A stretch of 64,000 bases of DNA from Pseudoalteromonas lipolytica (GCF_001306915.1 NZ_LJTC01000004.1:196608-260607), one strand, 5' to 3'; counted from the first letter of the stretch, positions 39,362 to 52,203 are shown. Numbers and translations are program-made. The notes: a model not told the origin generated them from the sequence alone.

Positions 39362-39657
39362 GTATCTGCATCGTAAAAAATACTTATTTTAAGTGAAAAA
39401 TAGCAAATTCACTGATTGAAGTTCAATTAATCAGCAGGAAAACAGCTGGAATGACACTGTTGTGTGCCTTGCTATGCTTGACTTTACCACGAATGGGGAG
39501 TGATTAGACCAGTATTTTGCTGCTATTTACGTCGAAATATCTATAATAGGTGGTTAACGTGAGAAATAGTTGCTATTTTACATCAGCACGCTTAGGTTAA
39601 GCGTGGGTTTATGATGAATATGGTTAAACTGCTTACTTATAGGATATATCGCGTATT
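39362..39657 (+). promoter_or_regulatory. Leader region of aroQ-accB-accC with a perfect hairpin
   Basis: A 296-base gap. It contains a perfect eight-bp hairpin (CACGCTTA/TAAGCGTG, GGT loop, 39587-39605) about 52 bases before aroQ, without a T tract. The aroQ ribosome site is weak (TAGGATATA, distant). In E. coli accBC is controlled in its leader by AccB; whether this hairpin relates to that is not known. Confidence 0.45.
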
Positions 39658-40110
39658 ATGGCTGCAAAATTCAAACTTTTAGTTCTAAATGGGCCAAATT
39701 TAAACATGCTTGGCAAGCGTGAACCAGAAAAGTACGGTACTCAATCTCTTGATGAGATTATAGCTGAACTTAGCCTGGTTGCTGCCGGTCTCAATGTTGA
39801 TTTAACGCATTTCCAAAGTAACAGTGAAGCTGCATTAATAGAACGCATTCACGATGCATGGCAAGCGGTTGATGCAATAATTATCAATCCTGCTGCATTT
39901 ACGCACACAAGCGTAGCCTTACGGGATGCATTACTCAGTGTAAACATTCCCTTTTACGAGGTGCATTTAAGTAATGTGCATGCTCGAGAAGCATTCCGTC
40001 ATCATTCGTATTTTTCGGATGTTGCACAAGGCGTCATTATTGGATTAGGAGCAATGGGTTATAAGGTGGCACTTGAAGCTGCTGTTAGCCGGTTGCAAAA
40101 CACACATTAA
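39658..40110 (+). CDS. aroQ: 3-dehydroquinate dehydratase, type II
   Basis: The 150-residue dodecameric type II dehydratase of the shikimate pathway. Visible are [20 protein letters not shown] (with the catalytic Tyr on the lid loop), [31 protein letters not shown] and [11 protein letters not shown] with the catalytic histidine. It stands 30 bases before accB, a common gammaproteobacterial order, and is likely in one operon with it. Confidence 0.97.
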   Translation: MAAKFKLLVLNGPNLNMLGKREPEKYGTQSLDEIIAELSLVAAGLNVDLTHFQSNSEAALIERIHDAWQAVDAIIINPAAFTHTSVALRDALLSVNIPFYEVHLSNVHAREAFRHHSYFSDVAQGVIIGLGAMGYKVALEAAVSRLQNTH

Positions 40111-40140
40111 TTTTTAAATAACTAACAGGCGGGTCGTTCA

Positions 40141-40605
40141 ATGGATATTCGCAAGATCAAAAAACTTATCGAACTAGTAGAAGAATCTGGTATTGCTGAA
40201 TTAGAAATCACTGAAGGTGAAGAGTCAGTACGCATCAATCGTAACAATATGTCTGCAGCACCTGCAATGCAGTATGCACCACAACAGTTTGCAGCACCTG
40301 CGCCAGCAGCGGCACCAGCTCCAGTAGCAGAGGCTCCAGCAGCAGAAGCGGCTGCTCCAGCTGCACCGACTGGCCATCAAGTTAAATCTCCTATGGTTGG
40401 TTCATTCTACTCAGCGGCTTCTCCAGAAGCAGCACCATACGTAGAAGTAGGTTCTAAAGTAAATGTTGGCGATACGTTATGTATCGTTGAAGCAATGAAG
40501 ATGATGAACCAAATCGAATCTGATAAAGCAGGCACAGTAAAAGCTATCTTAGTTGAAAATGGCGAGCCAGTAGAATTCGATCAACCTTTATTCATCATTG
40601 AATAA
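40141..40605 (+). CDS. accB: Biotin carboxyl carrier protein of acetyl-CoA carboxylase
   Basis: The 154-residue protein has the N-terminal dimer helix ([20 protein letters not shown]), an Ala-Pro rich flexible linker (about 40-78) and a biotinyl domain with Lys120 in EAMKMMN. BirA biotinylates it; AccC carboxylates the biotin; the result drives fatty-acid synthesis. It is 23 bases ahead of accC. Confidence 0.98.
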   Translation: MDIRKIKKLIELVEESGIAELEITEGEESVRINRNNMSAAPAMQYAPQQFAAPAPAAAPAPVAEAPAAEAAAPAAPTGHQVKSPMVGSFYSAASPEAAPYVEVGSKVNVGDTLCIVEAMKMMNQIESDKAGTVKAILVENGEPVEFDQPLFIIE

Positions 40606-40628
40606 TAGCGCAACAAAAGGCCAACTCT

Positions 40629-41969
40629 ATGTTAGATAAAGTAGTCATTGCAAACCGAGGTGAAATTGCACTTCGCGTACTGCGCGCCTGCAAAGAGCTT
40701 GGGATCAAAACTGTTGCTGTGCATTCAACGGCAGACCGTGATCTTAAGCACGTGTTACTGGCAGACGAAACAATTTGTATTGGTAAACCAGCAGCCACTG
40801 AAAGTTACTTAGATATTCCGCGCATTATTGCAGCGGCAGAAGTAACAGATGCAGTTGCTATCCACCCAGGTTATGGTTTCCTTTCTGAAAATGCAGACTT
40901 TGCTGATCAAGTTGAGCAAAGCGGCTTTGTATTTATCGGTCCTAAAGGCGACACAATTCGTTTAATGGGTGACAAAGTTTCTGCAATCGAAGCGATGCGT
41001 AAAGCCGGTGTACCTTGTGTACCAGGTTCTGATGGCCCATTAACGGCAGACAGTGAGCGCAACATTCAAATTGCTAAGCGTATTGGTTACCCTGTAATCA
41101 TTAAAGCAGCAGGCGGCGGCGGTGGTCGTGGTATGCGTGTTGTTCGCAGCGAAAAAGAACTGATTGATTCAATCGCTCTTACTCAGCAAGAAGCTAAGCA
41201 GTTCTTTGGTAATGGCATGGTTTACATGGAAAAATTCCTTGAAAACCCACGTCACATCGAAGTTCAAGTACTTGCAGACGGTCAAGGCAATGCAGTTCAC
41301 TTAGGTGAGCGTGATTGTTCAATGCAACGTCGTCACCAAAAAGTTGTTGAAGAAGCGCCAGCGCCAGGTATCACAGCTGAAATGCGTAAGTTCATCGGTG
41401 ACCGTTGTACTCGTGCATGTATCGAAATCGGTTATCGCGGTGCAGGTACGTTCGAATTCTTATACGAAAACGGCGAGTTCTATTTCATCGAAATGAATAC
41501 CCGTATTCAGGTTGAGCACCCAGTAACAGAAATGGTCACTGGCGTTGACTTAATCAAAGAACAGCTAAAAATTGCAGCGGGTCAGCCATTATCATTCACA
41601 CAAGAAGATGTGGTTATTCGTGGTCATGCAATTGAGTGCCGTATTAATGCGGAAGACCCAGACACCTTTATTCCATCACCAGGTAAAATCACGCGATTCC
41701 ACCCTGCTGGCGGTCTAGGTATTCGTTGGGACAGCCACATCTACGCAGATTACACAGTACCACCTCATTACGATTCAATGATTGGTAAGCTGATCTGTTA
41801 CGGAGAAAACCGTGATGTAGCTATTGCTCGTTCACGCAATGCGTTAAACGAATTAGTGATCGATGGCATCAAGACCAACACACCACTGCACAAGAAAATC
41901 TTGGCAGATGAGAACTTCCAAAACGGTGGTACAAACATCCACTACCTTGAGAAGAAACTAGGTCTGTAA
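40629..41969 (+). CDS. accC: Biotin carboxylase subunit of acetyl-CoA carboxylase
   Basis: At 446 residues it is full-length AccC, an ATP-grasp enzyme: [20 protein letters not shown] at the N terminus, the glycine loop [11 protein letters not shown], metal ligands in [16 protein letters not shown]. It carboxylates the biotin of AccB with bicarbonate and ATP. A terminator follows; accA and accD are not in the window. Confidence 0.98.
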   Translation: MLDKVVIANRGEIALRVLRACKELGIKTVAVHSTADRDLKHVLLADETICIGKPAATESYLDIPRIIAAAEVTDAVAIHPGYGFLSENADFADQVEQSGFVFIGPKGDTIRLMGDKVSAIEAMRKAGVPCVPGSDGPLTADSERNIQIAKRIGYPVIIKAAGGGGGRGMRVVRSEKELIDSIALTQQEAKQFFGNGMVYMEKFLENPRHIEVQVLADGQGNAVHLGERDCSMQRRHQKVVEEAPAPGITAEMRKFIGDRCTRACIEIGYRGAGTFEFLYENGEFYFIEMNTRIQVEHPVTEMVTGVDLIKEQLKIAAGQPLSFTQEDVVIRGHAIECRINAEDPDTFIPSPGKITRFHPAGGLGIRWDSHIYADYTVPPHYDSMIGKLICYGENRDVAIARSRNALNELVIDGIKTNTPLHKKILADENFQNGGTNIHYLEKKLGL

Positions 41970-41988
41970 ACAAAATTCTGTTTAAGCT

Positions 41989-42019
41989 AAAAAGCCGGCA
42001 ACTTTGCCGGCTTTTTTTT
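41989..42019 (+). terminator. Terminator of accBC
   Basis: AAAGCCGGCA/TGCCGGCTTT stem and an eight-T tail. Confidence 0.94.
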
Positions 42020-42111
42020 GTCAAACTAGGCATAAGAGCGGCTCTCGCCTTACAAAATTATTCTGGTATGATTAACAAAGTAATGTGTTTTTAGTTTTTC
42101 ATGAGGTAATA

Positions 42112-42585
42112 ATGACCGACAGTGTTGGTTTTCCACTCGCTGATGAAGCAGCAACGGTTAATATGGGTAAGCAACTTGCAACCTTAATGGAGCAAGGAGC
42201 AGTCATCTACTTACATGGTGATTTAGGTGCCGGTAAAACGACATTAACCCGTGGTATCGTGCAAGGTTTCGGTCATCAAGGTAAGGTTAAGAGTCCAACT
42301 TATACACTGGTTGAGCCTTACCAATTAGCTAAAGCTGATGTCTATCACTTTGATTTATATCGCTTAGGTGATCCTGAAGAACTTGAATATATGGGAATTC
42401 GTGACTATTTTTCACCACAGGCCATTTGTGTTGTGGAATGGCCTGAAAAAGGCGGCGAATTTATTCCAACACCAGATCTTGATATCACCCTACGCTATGA
42501 AGGCGAGGCGCGTGCTATTACAATTAATAGCTTAACCGAGCGTGGTAAGGCTATTGTTCAGCAACTTACGAGCGCGCAAGAATAA
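42112..42585 (+). CDS. tsaE: tRNA t6A biosynthesis ATPase TsaE
   Basis: The 157-residue P-loop protein (Walker A GDLGAGKTT, 36-44; YHFDLYRLGDPEELEYMGI) works with TsaB and TsaD to make N6-threonylcarbamoyl-adenosine on ANN-decoding tRNAs. I start at ATG 42112, which has GAGG five bases upstream, and not at GTG 27 bases earlier. It heads the tsaE-amiB-mutL-miaA-hfq-hflX-hflKC series. Confidence 0.95.
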   Translation: MTDSVGFPLADEAATVNMGKQLATLMEQGAVIYLHGDLGAGKTTLTRGIVQGFGHQGKVKSPTYTLVEPYQLAKADVYHFDLYRLGDPEELEYMGIRDYFSPQAICVVEWPEKGGEFIPTPDLDITLRYEGEARAITINSLTERGKAIVQQLTSAQE

Positions 42586-42615
42586 ACATATAAAAATAAA
42601 GGTGTATTAGTAAAA

Positions 42616-43959
42616 ATGGGTCGTTGTACGTTTAAACTATTAACTACTTTGATGTTATTGGTTGTTAGCCAGATTGCGCTTGCACAAAATACCATTAATA
42701 GCGTACGAGTGTGGCCCTCACCTGACAGCACTCGAGTGGTCTTTGATTTAAACGATAAGCCTGATTTCAGCTATTTCATGCTGAAAAACCCAGCTCGTTT
42801 AGTCATTGATTTAAAAAATACCGACAAACTAGATAGCTTGCCTGCTATTCCTAAAAAGCATCAGATTGTTTCCAAACTGCGTTACTCAAAACCAAAAGAC
42901 AGCAAAAGTGTGCGTTTTGTCTTTGAGCTAGCCCGTGCCAGTAAACCTGTTGTATTTGCTTTACTACCAACCGATCCCTACAAGCATCGTTTAGTGGTTG
43001 ACCTTGTTGATAAAACACCGAAGGCAGAACCTGTTGCTTCGACCAATACCAGTGTGAAAAAACGCGAACTTAATCAAGAGCGCGATATTGTTATTGCCAT
43101 TGATGCAGGTCATGGTGGTGAAGACCCCGGTTCAATTGGTCCATCAGGCACTTATGAAAAAGATATTACGCTACAAATAGCGAAGCGCTTAGAGCGAATG
43201 ATAGATGCTGAAAAAGGCATGATTTCGCGTATGGTGCGCCGCAGTGATTACTTTGTAAATCTAAACACCCGTACCAGCATAGCTCGTAAGAAAAAAGCTG
43301 ACTTCTTTGTGTCGATTCATGCGGATGCCTTTACTAGTCCACAACCAAACGGTGCCTCAGTGTGGGTGCTATCACTACGCCGCGCTAATTCAGAAATTGG
43401 TAAATGGATTGAGGATAAAGAAAAGCACTCAGAGCTTTTAGGTGGTGCAGCTGGGGTATTAAAAGATACTGCAAGCGAAAAATATTTAGCACAAGCACTG
43501 CTAGATATGTCGATGGATCACTCGATGAAAACAGGTTTTAGTGTCGCAGAAGAAGTGGTTAGCGAATTACGAAAAGTGGCTAAAATGCATAAAAAACGCC
43601 CGCAAGCGGCGAGCCTTGCGGTATTGAAATCACCCGATATTCCGTCTATTTTGGTCGAAACAGGGTTTATTTCGAATCCGCGTGAAGAGCGAATGCTAAA
43701 AACGGCGCAGCATCAGGAGCGCTTAGCTAAAGCAATTTTCACCTCGATTAAAAATTACTACATGAAGAATCCACCAGATGACTCACTATTTGCTAAGTTA
43801 AAGTCGCAGTTTCCGACTAAACACAAAGTTCGCCCTGGTGAATCGTTAAGTATTTTAGCAAGCAGATACAACACCTCTGTGAGTAAGCTAAAAACGGCCA
43901 ACAACTTAAAATCGAATACCTTATTTATTGGTCAAGAGCTTGATATTCCTCAAAGCTAG
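42616..43959 (+). CDS. amiB: N-acetylmuramoyl-L-alanine amidase AmiB-like
   Basis: The 447-residue secreted enzyme has a signal peptide (cleavage after ALA, about residue 24), an AMIN domain (about 28-135) for septal targeting, a zinc Amidase_3 domain (about 150-375; [30 protein letters not shown]) and one C-terminal LysM ([19 protein letters not shown]). It cleaves peptidoglycan at division and is normally activated by EnvC/NlpD-type factors. Confidence 0.95.
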   Translation: MGRCTFKLLTTLMLLVVSQIALAQNTINSVRVWPSPDSTRVVFDLNDKPDFSYFMLKNPARLVIDLKNTDKLDSLPAIPKKHQIVSKLRYSKPKDSKSVRFVFELARASKPVVFALLPTDPYKHRLVVDLVDKTPKAEPVASTNTSVKKRELNQERDIVIAIDAGHGGEDPGSIGPSGTYEKDITLQIAKRLERMIDAEKGMISRMVRRSDYFVNLNTRTSIARKKKADFFVSIHADAFTSPQPNGASVWVLSLRRANSEIGKWIEDKEKHSELLGGAAGVLKDTASEKYLAQALLDMSMDHSMKTGFSVAEEVVSELRKVAKMHKKRPQAASLAVLKSPDIPSILVETGFISNPREERMLKTAQHQERLAKAIFTSIKNYYMKNPPDDSLFAKLKSQFPTKHKVRPGESLSILASRYNTSVSKLKTANNLKSNTLFIGQELDIPQS

Positions 43960-43982
43960 TCAATTTTCGTGTTAGGAACACT

Positions 43983-45827
43983 ATGAGTATAGAAATACTA
44001 CCCGCGCGATTGGCTAACCAAATTGCTGCGGGTGAAGTGGTTGAACGCCCAGCATCCGTTGTTAAAGAGCTGGTAGAAAACAGTTTAGATGCTGGCGCAA
44101 CGCGCATTCAAATAGATATTGAGCGTGGTGGGCATAAGCTAATTCGTATCCGCGATAATGGCTCTGGCATTAATAAAGATGAGCTAACATTAGCCTTGTC
44201 GCGCCATGCTACGAGTAAGCTTAAGTCACTCGATGATCTTGAGAACATTTGCTCACTGGGTTTTCGTGGTGAAGCGTTAGCATCAATTAGTTCTGTTTCT
44301 CGCTTAACCTTAAGCTCAAAGCCAAAGCAGCAAGAGGCTGCATGGCAAGCGTTTGCTGAAGGTCGCGATATGGCGGTGCAGATTAAGCCAACCGCACACC
44401 CTGATGGTACCACCATTGAGGTGAAAGACTTATTCTTTAATACCCCTGCGCGCCGTAAATTTCTTCGCACCGAGAAAACCGAGTTTTCACATATTGATGA
44501 GCTCATAAAGCGTATTGCGCTGAGTCGTTTTGATGTCTCTATCACCCTGACTCATAATGGCAAGGTCGTGCGTCAATACCGTGCTAAACCAAACCCTGAG
44601 CAAGCGATAAGCCGTGTTGCACAAGTGGCGGGTAAGGCATTTAGTGAACAGGGGCTGCATATTCAGTCAGGTGAAGCAGGTTTGATGTTACGAGGTTGGG
44701 TATTGCCCGTGGGCTCAACGAATAGCACGCAATATACCTATGTGAATAATCGCATGATGCGCGATAAACTCATTTTGCATGCAATCCGCCAAGCCTTTGA
44801 AGAAGTCGCAGGCTCTGAAGAGCTGCCAGGTTTTGTCATTTATATTGATATTGACCCACGTCAGGTCGATGTAAATGTGCACCCAGCTAAACATGAAGTG
44901 CGTTTTCATCAAGGCCGTTTAGTGCATGACTTTATTCTACAGGCAATAAAACAAGTGGTGGTACCGCTTCAGCATGAAGCTGGTTTTACAGAGCATAATG
45001 ACACTGCTTTTCAGCATGCTTCGTTTGATGAGGCGCACTCAAGCAGCATGCAGCCAAGTTTTACTCAATCAGCGCCAACAGAGCAATATGATTACCCTAA
45101 ATCTGAATTACAGCCGACACGTTCAGCGAGTTATTCAGGGGCAACAGGAGCAGGGCGCTCTGGTGGTGGCTTTAGTAGCGACAGCCAAGGCCGCAGTAAA
45201 ACATCGCATCAAGATGTCAATGCATTTTATCAAGGGATCAGTGAGCAACATGCTGCGCATTTTGACCAAGTACGCCCAGAGCCAAGCTTTACAGCACCGG
45301 TTGTTGAGCAAGCTAAGCTTGCCAAACTCATCCACGTACGCGAGGGCGAATGCGTATTTAGTGAAGACAACCAACTCTTTGCTGCGCACTTTAAGCATGC
45401 TTTAGCACTCGACTGGCAAGCGCACGTAGAGCAAGCAGGTAGCCTTGATGGCAAAGCCTTGTTGTTACCTGTGCGAGTAAATGTAAGTGCTGATGATATT
45501 AGTGCGTTAAATGCTCAGCAGTCGTGGTTTACCTTACTTGGTTTTGATTTAGTAATAGAAAAACAGTTTGTGATGGTTAAAAAGCTTCCGCCTTGCGTGT
45601 ATTTACTTGATGTAAGTGATGCTATTGAGCGGCTTATTGCTGGCTGTAAAGCCTCACCAAGTTCACTCGATGAATGGTTAGCTTGGTTAACTCAACAAAT
45701 ACCAACACGTTATTACGCAAGCCAAGCCTTTATGGAGCAAGTGGCTCGGTTAGAAAATAATCCACAAACTATGCAACTTTTACGTCAAAAAGCAGTTAAA
45801 ATAGAACTATCTCAGTTTTTAAACTAA
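43983..45827 (+). CDS. mutL: DNA mismatch repair protein MutL
   Basis: A 614-residue GHKL ATPase: [25 protein letters not shown] and the [11 protein letters not shown] motif in the first 330 residues, a Ser/Gln/His-rich linker (about 345-425), then the dimerisation domain. The endonuclease motif DQHAxxE is missing in the C-terminal part, so this is the MutH-dependent type in which the nick is made by MutH. ATG after TTAGGAACACT. Confidence 0.97.
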   Translation: MSIEILPARLANQIAAGEVVERPASVVKELVENSLDAGATRIQIDIERGGHKLIRIRDNGSGINKDELTLALSRHATSKLKSLDDLENICSLGFRGEALASISSVSRLTLSSKPKQQEAAWQAFAEGRDMAVQIKPTAHPDGTTIEVKDLFFNTPARRKFLRTEKTEFSHIDELIKRIALSRFDVSITLTHNGKVVRQYRAKPNPEQAISRVAQVAGKAFSEQGLHIQSGEAGLMLRGWVLPVGSTNSTQYTYVNNRMMRDKLILHAIRQAFEEVAGSEELPGFVIYIDIDPRQVDVNVHPAKHEVRFHQGRLVHDFILQAIKQVVVPLQHEAGFTEHNDTAFQHASFDEAHSSSMQPSFTQSAPTEQYDYPKSELQPTRSASYSGATGAGRSGGGFSSDSQGRSKTSHQDVNAFYQGISEQHAAHFDQVRPEPSFTAPVVEQAKLAKLIHVREGECVFSEDNQLFAAHFKHALALDWQAHVEQAGSLDGKALLLPVRVNVSADDISALNAQQSWFTLLGFDLVIEKQFVMVKKLPPCVYLLDVSDAIERLIAGCKASPSSLDEWLAWLTQQIPTRYYASQAFMEQVARLENNPQTMQLLRQKAVKIELSQFLN

Positions 45828-45842
45828 GCAAGGTATTTAGGC

Positions 45843-46760
45843 TTGAATAACTTACCCGTCATTTTTTTAATGGGACCAACCGCTGCAGGGAAAACAGATT
45901 TAGCAATTTCGCTGTGTGAGCATTTAAACACAGAAATAATCAGTGTTGATTCAGCATTAGTCTATAAAGATATGGACATCGGCACGGCAAAGCCAAATGC
46001 CGAAGAGCTTGCTCGTGCGCCGCATCACTTAATTGATATTATTGACCCAGCAGATAGTTATTCAGTGGCAGATTTTCGCCGTGATGCAATTGAAAAGATT
46101 GATCTATTTCATCAGCAAGGTAAAGTACCTGTATTGGTTGGCGGTACAATGATGTATTTTAAGTCGCTTATTGATGGCTTATCACCGCTACCAGAGGCAT
46201 CACCTGAAGTACGTGCTGAACTCGAAAAAGAAGCAGCGCAGTTTGGTTGGCCACATTTGCATAAAGAACTTGTGAAAATCGATCCTGATGCAGCGAAAAA
46301 AATGAGCGAAAATGATTCGCAAAGAATTAATCGTGCATTAGAAGTGTATCGTATAACAGGTAAAACAATGACTGAGCTGCAAAAACAAAAGCAGCCTGAG
46401 CTTCCTTATACTTTCTATCAATTTGCCATTGCACCTGATGATCGCAGTGAATTACATCAGCGAATTGAGAAAAGGTTTAAAATAATGCTCGATCAGGGGT
46501 TTGAAAATGAAGTTTCATCCCTATATAAACGTAAGGATTTACACCCAGACCTACCTTCGATTCGTTGTGTGGGTTATAGACAAATGTGGGATTACATTGC
46601 TGGCGAAATTGACTATGATGAAATGGTCTTTCGTGGTATTGCAGCCACACGGCAGTTAGCCAAGCGACAACTGACTTGGTTAAGAGGTTGGCCTGAAGTA
46701 ATTTGGTTGACTACGGGTGATGAAGAAAACTTGCAACGTGTAGTAAGTTCGCTAAGCTAG
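45843..46760 (+). CDS. miaA: tRNA dimethylallyltransferase
   Basis: The 305-residue enzyme adds the isopentenyl group to A37 of tRNAs that read UNN codons. P-loop GPTAAGKT (11-18), [28 protein letters not shown], and VGYRQMWDY are family motifs. The start is TTG at 45843 ([17 protein letters not shown] follows); no ATG fits, and AAGG lies 10 bases upstream. Unusual start codons are known to lower expression of this gene. Confidence 0.96.
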   Translation: MNNLPVIFLMGPTAAGKTDLAISLCEHLNTEIISVDSALVYKDMDIGTAKPNAEELARAPHHLIDIIDPADSYSVADFRRDAIEKIDLFHQQGKVPVLVGGTMMYFKSLIDGLSPLPEASPEVRAELEKEAAQFGWPHLHKELVKIDPDAAKKMSENDSQRINRALEVYRITGKTMTELQKQKQPELPYTFYQFAIAPDDRSELHQRIEKRFKIMLDQGFENEVSSLYKRKDLHPDLPSIRCVGYRQMWDYIAGEIDYDEMVFRGIAATRQLAKRQLTWLRGWPEVIWLTTGDEENLQRVVSSLS

Positions 46761-46840
46761 TAGTAGCTGAAAGTTTTTTAGCTTTGTTAAATTAGTTCAG
46801 CTACTTAATTATAATAACACCTAGAACGAAGGAAAATAAC

Positions 46841-47104
46841 ATGGCAAAAGGCCAGTCGTTACAAGACCCATTTTTAAATGCGTTACGTCGTGAGCGCATT
46901 CCAGTATCAATCTTTTTGGTTAATGGCATTAAATTGCAGGGTAAAATCCAGTCATTTGACCAATTTGTTATTTTACTTGAAAACACCGTAAATCAAATGG
47001 TGTATAAACACGCTATTTCAACTGTTGTTCCAGCGCGTTCTGTTAACTTCCAAGGCGTTCAAGGAAGTGATGATTCAGAAGAGCAAGAATCTGGAAATTT
47101 TTAA
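46841..47104 (+). CDS. hfq: RNA chaperone Hfq
   Basis: The 87-residue Sm-like hexamer protein: [20 protein letters not shown], proximal-face QDPF, rim RRER, core motif FDQFVILL and YKHAIST, then a short acidic tail ([13 protein letters not shown]) shorter than the 102-residue E. coli form. It pairs small RNAs with mRNAs. GAAGGA precedes the ATG. Between miaA and hflX, as in E. coli. Confidence 0.98.
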   Translation: MAKGQSLQDPFLNALRRERIPVSIFLVNGIKLQGKIQSFDQFVILLENTVNQMVYKHAISTVVPARSVNFQGVQGSDDSEEQESGNF

Positions 47105-47121
47105 ACTTAGGAGCGTAATGC

Positions 47122-48411
47122 TTGTTTGACCGTTATGAAGCCGGCGAACAGGCAGTTTTAGTTCATATCGACTTACCTAAAGAGGGAGATCGCGAAGATC
47201 TTCACGAATTAGAGTTGTTGGTATCTTCTGCTGGTGTTAGTAGTTTGGCGATTGTGCAAGGCAGTCGTCAAGCACCGCATCCGAAACTTTTCGTCGGGAC
47301 CGGAAAAGCAGAAGAAATCGCTGAAACTGTCAAAATCCACAATGCAGATGTCATTATTTTCAACCATCAACTTAGCCCGTCACAGGAACGCAATTTAGAG
47401 CGCGTTTGCCAGTGCCGCGTTCTTGATCGTACGAGTTTGATCTTAGATATTTTTGCGCAGCGAGCGCGAACTCACGAAGGTAAACTTCAGGTTGAGTTAG
47501 CTCAGTTACGCCATATTTCTACTCGCTTGATCCGTGGTTGGACCCACCTTGAAAGACAAAAAGGCGGGATAGGGTTACGTGGTCCGGGTGAAACCCAGCT
47601 CGAAACCGATAGACGATTACTGCGCGCAAGAATTAAAAATATTCGTGCCCGTTTAGATAAAGTTGCTGTTCAACGTGAGCAGGGGCGACGTGCGCGTACG
47701 CGAAATGAAATTCCAACTGTGTCACTAGTAGGTTATACCAATGCGGGTAAATCAACGTTATTTAACCGTATTACTGACTCAGATGTGTATGCTGCTGATC
47801 AGCTATTCGCAACCCTAGATCCAACCTTACGTAAGTTAGATATCGGCGATATAGGTCCAATTATTTTAGCGGATACGGTAGGTTTCATTCGTCACTTACC
47901 TCATGACCTTGTTGCAGCATTTAAAGCGACCTTAACAGAAACCCGTGAAGCTGATTTACAGTTGCATGTTATCGATGTGGCAGACCCTCGTCGAAAAGAA
48001 AATATTGAGCAAGTACAGTCTGTTTTAAAAGAAATCGAAGCAGATGAAGTGCCGCAATTATTGGTTTATAACAAAATTGATGCGCTAGATGACGTTGCGC
48101 CACGTATAGATAGAAACGACGAAGGTCAACCGGTACGAGTCTGGTTGTCGGCGCGCACTGGTGTTGGCTGTGAACTGCTAAGTGAGGCAATTAATGAGTT
48201 ACTTGCCAAGAAGATGTTTGCTGATGAGCTAAAATTACCACCACAACATGGTCGTATTCGTGCAGCATTATTCAACTTAAACGCAGTTCATCAAGAACGT
48301 TTTGATGAGCAAGGAAACTGGTTATTATCGGTACGCTTGCCAATGGCAGAATGGAATCGCTTAAAAAAAGAGATGGGACAAGACCTCGACTCTTTTGTAG
48401 TGACTGATTAA
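47122..48411 (+). CDS. hflX: Ribosome-splitting GTPase HflX
   Basis: The 429-residue GTPase has the N-terminal HflX domain (MFDRYEAGEQAVLVHIDL, GRGEETQLETDRR-like GLRGPGETQLETD) and a G domain with GYTNAGKST (G1), DTVGFIRHLPHDL (G3) and NKID (G4). It splits stalled 70S ribosomes after heat stress. It starts with TTG, eight bases after AGGAG; the ATG four bases earlier is out of frame and stops at once. Ends before hflK. Confidence 0.96.
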   Translation: MFDRYEAGEQAVLVHIDLPKEGDREDLHELELLVSSAGVSSLAIVQGSRQAPHPKLFVGTGKAEEIAETVKIHNADVIIFNHQLSPSQERNLERVCQCRVLDRTSLILDIFAQRARTHEGKLQVELAQLRHISTRLIRGWTHLERQKGGIGLRGPGETQLETDRRLLRARIKNIRARLDKVAVQREQGRRARTRNEIPTVSLVGYTNAGKSTLFNRITDSDVYAADQLFATLDPTLRKLDIGDIGPIILADTVGFIRHLPHDLVAAFKATLTETREADLQLHVIDVADPRRKENIEQVQSVLKEIEADEVPQLLVYNKIDALDDVAPRIDRNDEGQPVRVWLSARTGVGCELLSEAINELLAKKMFADELKLPPQHGRIRAALFNLNAVHQERFDEQGNWLLSVRLPMAEWNRLKKEMGQDLDSFVVTD

Positions 48412-48502
48412 AAATCGCCAGCATTTGTCTTTTTTAGTATGAGAAATGCTGTAGATTTGATAGATTTAACCTAATTCATTTAGATAACAATGGAGTATAG
48501 CT

Positions 48503-49669
48503 ATGGCCTGGAATGAACCGGGTAATAATGGCAATGATAAAGATCCGTGGAATAATAAAGGCGGAAAAGATCAAGGCCCACCTGATTTAGACGAGGTAAT
48601 GCGTAAATTCGGCAACAAGTTTGGCGGTTTATTTGGTGGTAATAAGCCAGGTAAAAACGGCGGCGGACTTGGTGGCGCAGGCATTTCTTTCATCCTTATT
48701 ATTGCCGTCATTGTATGGGCATTAAGTGGTATTTACACGGTAAAAGAAGCCGAGCGCGGTATTGTTTTACAATTTGGACAATACAATCGCATTGCAGAAC
48801 CTGGCTTACGTTGGAAAATGACCTTCATTGAACGCGTGATCCCTGTAGATATTGAAGCGGTTCGCTCGTTATCTGCAAAAGGTTTCATGCTGACAGAAGA
48901 CGAGAACGTGGTAAATGTAGAGTTTGAAGTACAATACCGTGTTATCGATCCACACCTATACAAGTTTAGCGTAACCGACGCAGATGGCAGCTTGAAACAA
49001 GCGCTTGATAGTGCTCTTCGTTATGTGATTGGTCATGTAAAAATGGACCAAGTGCTAACAACTGGTCGTGAGTTAGTGCGCCAACAAACGTGGGATGAAC
49101 TAAACAAAATCATTGAGCCTTACAACTTGGGTATTATCGTAAGCGATGTGAACTTTAAAGATTCACGTCCGCCGGGTGAAGTAAAAGACGCGTTTGATGA
49201 TGCTATTGCTGCACAAGAAGATGAAGAACGCTTTATCCGTGAAGCTGAAGCTTACGCTCGTGAAATTGAGCCTCGTGCCCGTGGTCAAGTTACGCGTATG
49301 ACACAAGAAGCAGAAGCGTACCGTGAGCGTATTACTTTAGAAGCGCAAGGTGAAGTAGCACGTTTTGAAAAACTGTTACCTGAGTACCAAGCTGCGAAAG
49401 AAGTAACCCGTAAGCGCTTATATATCGATGCGATGGAAGAAGTGCTAGGTAACAGCTCTAAAGTGTTAGTTGATGTAGAGGGCGGTAATAATATGATGTA
49501 TCTACCGCTTGATAAAATCATGGAAAAGCAAGGTACAGCAACGCGTGTTGCGCTACCAAGCTCAAGTGATATTCAAGATCTTCGCAATAAGTTAAATCCA
49601 TCACGTAACAGCACGGTTAATTCAAGTAATGATCGTTTCGCAACTGACCGTTTTAATGAGGGGAGATAA
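48503..49669 (+). CDS. hflK: FtsH modulator HflK (SPFH)
   Basis: The 388-residue inner-membrane protein: a Gly/Asn/Lys-rich cytoplasmic N terminus (to about 58), one membrane segment (GISFILIIAVIVWALSGIY), an SPFH/band 7 domain (about 80-240) and a coiled coil with EEERFIREAEAYARE-like charge. With HflC it forms a ring around FtsH protease and limits its access to membrane substrates. hflC follows after five bases. Confidence 0.95.
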   Translation: MAWNEPGNNGNDKDPWNNKGGKDQGPPDLDEVMRKFGNKFGGLFGGNKPGKNGGGLGGAGISFILIIAVIVWALSGIYTVKEAERGIVLQFGQYNRIAEPGLRWKMTFIERVIPVDIEAVRSLSAKGFMLTEDENVVNVEFEVQYRVIDPHLYKFSVTDADGSLKQALDSALRYVIGHVKMDQVLTTGRELVRQQTWDELNKIIEPYNLGIIVSDVNFKDSRPPGEVKDAFDDAIAAQEDEERFIREAEAYAREIEPRARGQVTRMTQEAEAYRERITLEAQGEVARFEKLLPEYQAAKEVTRKRLYIDAMEEVLGNSSKVLVDVEGGNNMMYLPLDKIMEKQGTATRVALPSSSDIQDLRNKLNPSRNSTVNSSNDRFATDRFNEGR

Positions 49670-49674
49670 GTAAG

Positions 49675-50553
49675 ATGAAAAATTTTAGTTTAGTAATACT
49701 TGCCCTTGCAGTTGTGCTGTCTTTTTCTGCGATTTTTGTTGTACAAGAAGGCGAAAAAGCAATTGTCTTATTATTCAGCAAAGTTGAAAAAGACAGTGAC
49801 GATAACGCTGTAGTATATGGTCCAGGTTTACACTTAAAAGTGCCTTTCTTTAGCCAAGTACGTCGCTTAGATGCACGAATTCAAACGCTAGATGGTGAAG
49901 CTGACCGCTTTGTTACTAGTGAGAAAAAAGACTTAATCGTTGATTCTTATGTGAAGTGGCGCATTAATGACTTTAGTGCATTTTACCTACGTGCCCGTGG
50001 TGATAAGCAATATGCTGAAACACTGCTTAAGCAAAAGGTGAACAATGGACTTCGTACTAATTTCGGTTCTCGTACAATCAAAGAGATTGTCTCTGGCGAG
50101 CGTAGTGAATTGATGGAAGAAGCGTTAGTTCAAGCGTCTGAAAGTGCGCAAGAGCTAGGTATTGAAGTACTTGACGTACGTGTTAAGCAAATTAACTTAC
50201 CACAAGAAGTGAGTAGCTCAATCTTCCAGCGTATGCGTGCTGAGCGTACTGCAGTAGCTAAAGAGCACCGTTCAGAAGGTCAAGAAAAAGCTGAGACAAT
50301 TCGCGCAGAAGTAGACCGCCGTGTAACCGTAATGCTTGCAGATGCTGAACGTAATGCTCGTACAGTACGTGGTCAAGGTGATGCTGATGCTGCTGCTATC
50401 TATGCTAATGCATATAACAAAGACGCTGAATTCTTTGGTTTTATGCGCAGCCTAGAAGCATACAAAAATACCTTTAAAGATAAACAAGACGTGATGGTAA
50501 TTTCACCTGATAGCGACTTCTTTAATTATATGAAAGGTACAAAAGTACAGTAA
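49675..50553 (+). CDS. hflC: FtsH modulator HflC (SPFH)
   Basis: The 292-residue protein has one N-terminal membrane segment (LVILALAVVLSFSAIFVV) and an SPFH domain (EGEKAIVLLF, GPGLHLKVPF, LDARIQTLDG), then a coiled coil ending in a residue set typical of HflC (EFFGFMRSLEAYKNTF). It forms the HflKC cage with HflK on the FtsH complex. A terminator follows. Confidence 0.95.
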   Translation: MKNFSLVILALAVVLSFSAIFVVQEGEKAIVLLFSKVEKDSDDNAVVYGPGLHLKVPFFSQVRRLDARIQTLDGEADRFVTSEKKDLIVDSYVKWRINDFSAFYLRARGDKQYAETLLKQKVNNGLRTNFGSRTIKEIVSGERSELMEEALVQASESAQELGIEVLDVRVKQINLPQEVSSSIFQRMRAERTAVAKEHRSEGQEKAETIRAEVDRRVTVMLADAERNARTVRGQGDADAAAIYANAYNKDAEFFGFMRSLEAYKNTFKDKQDVMVISPDSDFFNYMKGTKVQ

Positions 50554-50570
50554 GTAATACTCGTATGATC

Positions 50571-50599
50571 AAAAGCCCCGCAATTTGTGGGGCTTTTTT
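50571..50599 (+). terminator. Terminator of hflKC
   Basis: AAAAGCCCC/GGGGCTTTT stem with a GCAATTTGT loop and T tail. Confidence 0.93.
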
Positions 50600-50757
50600 G
50601 TCTCTGTAAGTGATTAATTTTTATTCTTAACAATTTTATAAACCTCTGTTCTGCATGTAGTTGTTTAAGTAATTGAGAAGATAAAAATTCAGGCGCAGAA
50701 AAAATAAGCTAAACGGGGTGATCTTTCACCTCGTTTTCTGATAAAATCTCGTCCTAA

Positions 50758-52092
<1,335 letters not shown>

Positions 52093-52107
52093 TCGTCATA
52101 GTGACTG

Positions 52108-52133
52108 AAAAAGCTGCTTCGGCAGCTTTTTTT
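52108..52133 (+). terminator. Terminator of purA
   Basis: AAGCTGC/GCAGCTT stem with a TTCG tetraloop and T7. Confidence 0.94.
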
Positions 52134-52203
52134 GTGCCTAAAATTCACTTGGTATAATATTTGTATATTATTTGCTAAGACTGACTTTATTTAAGTGATT
52201 TTG

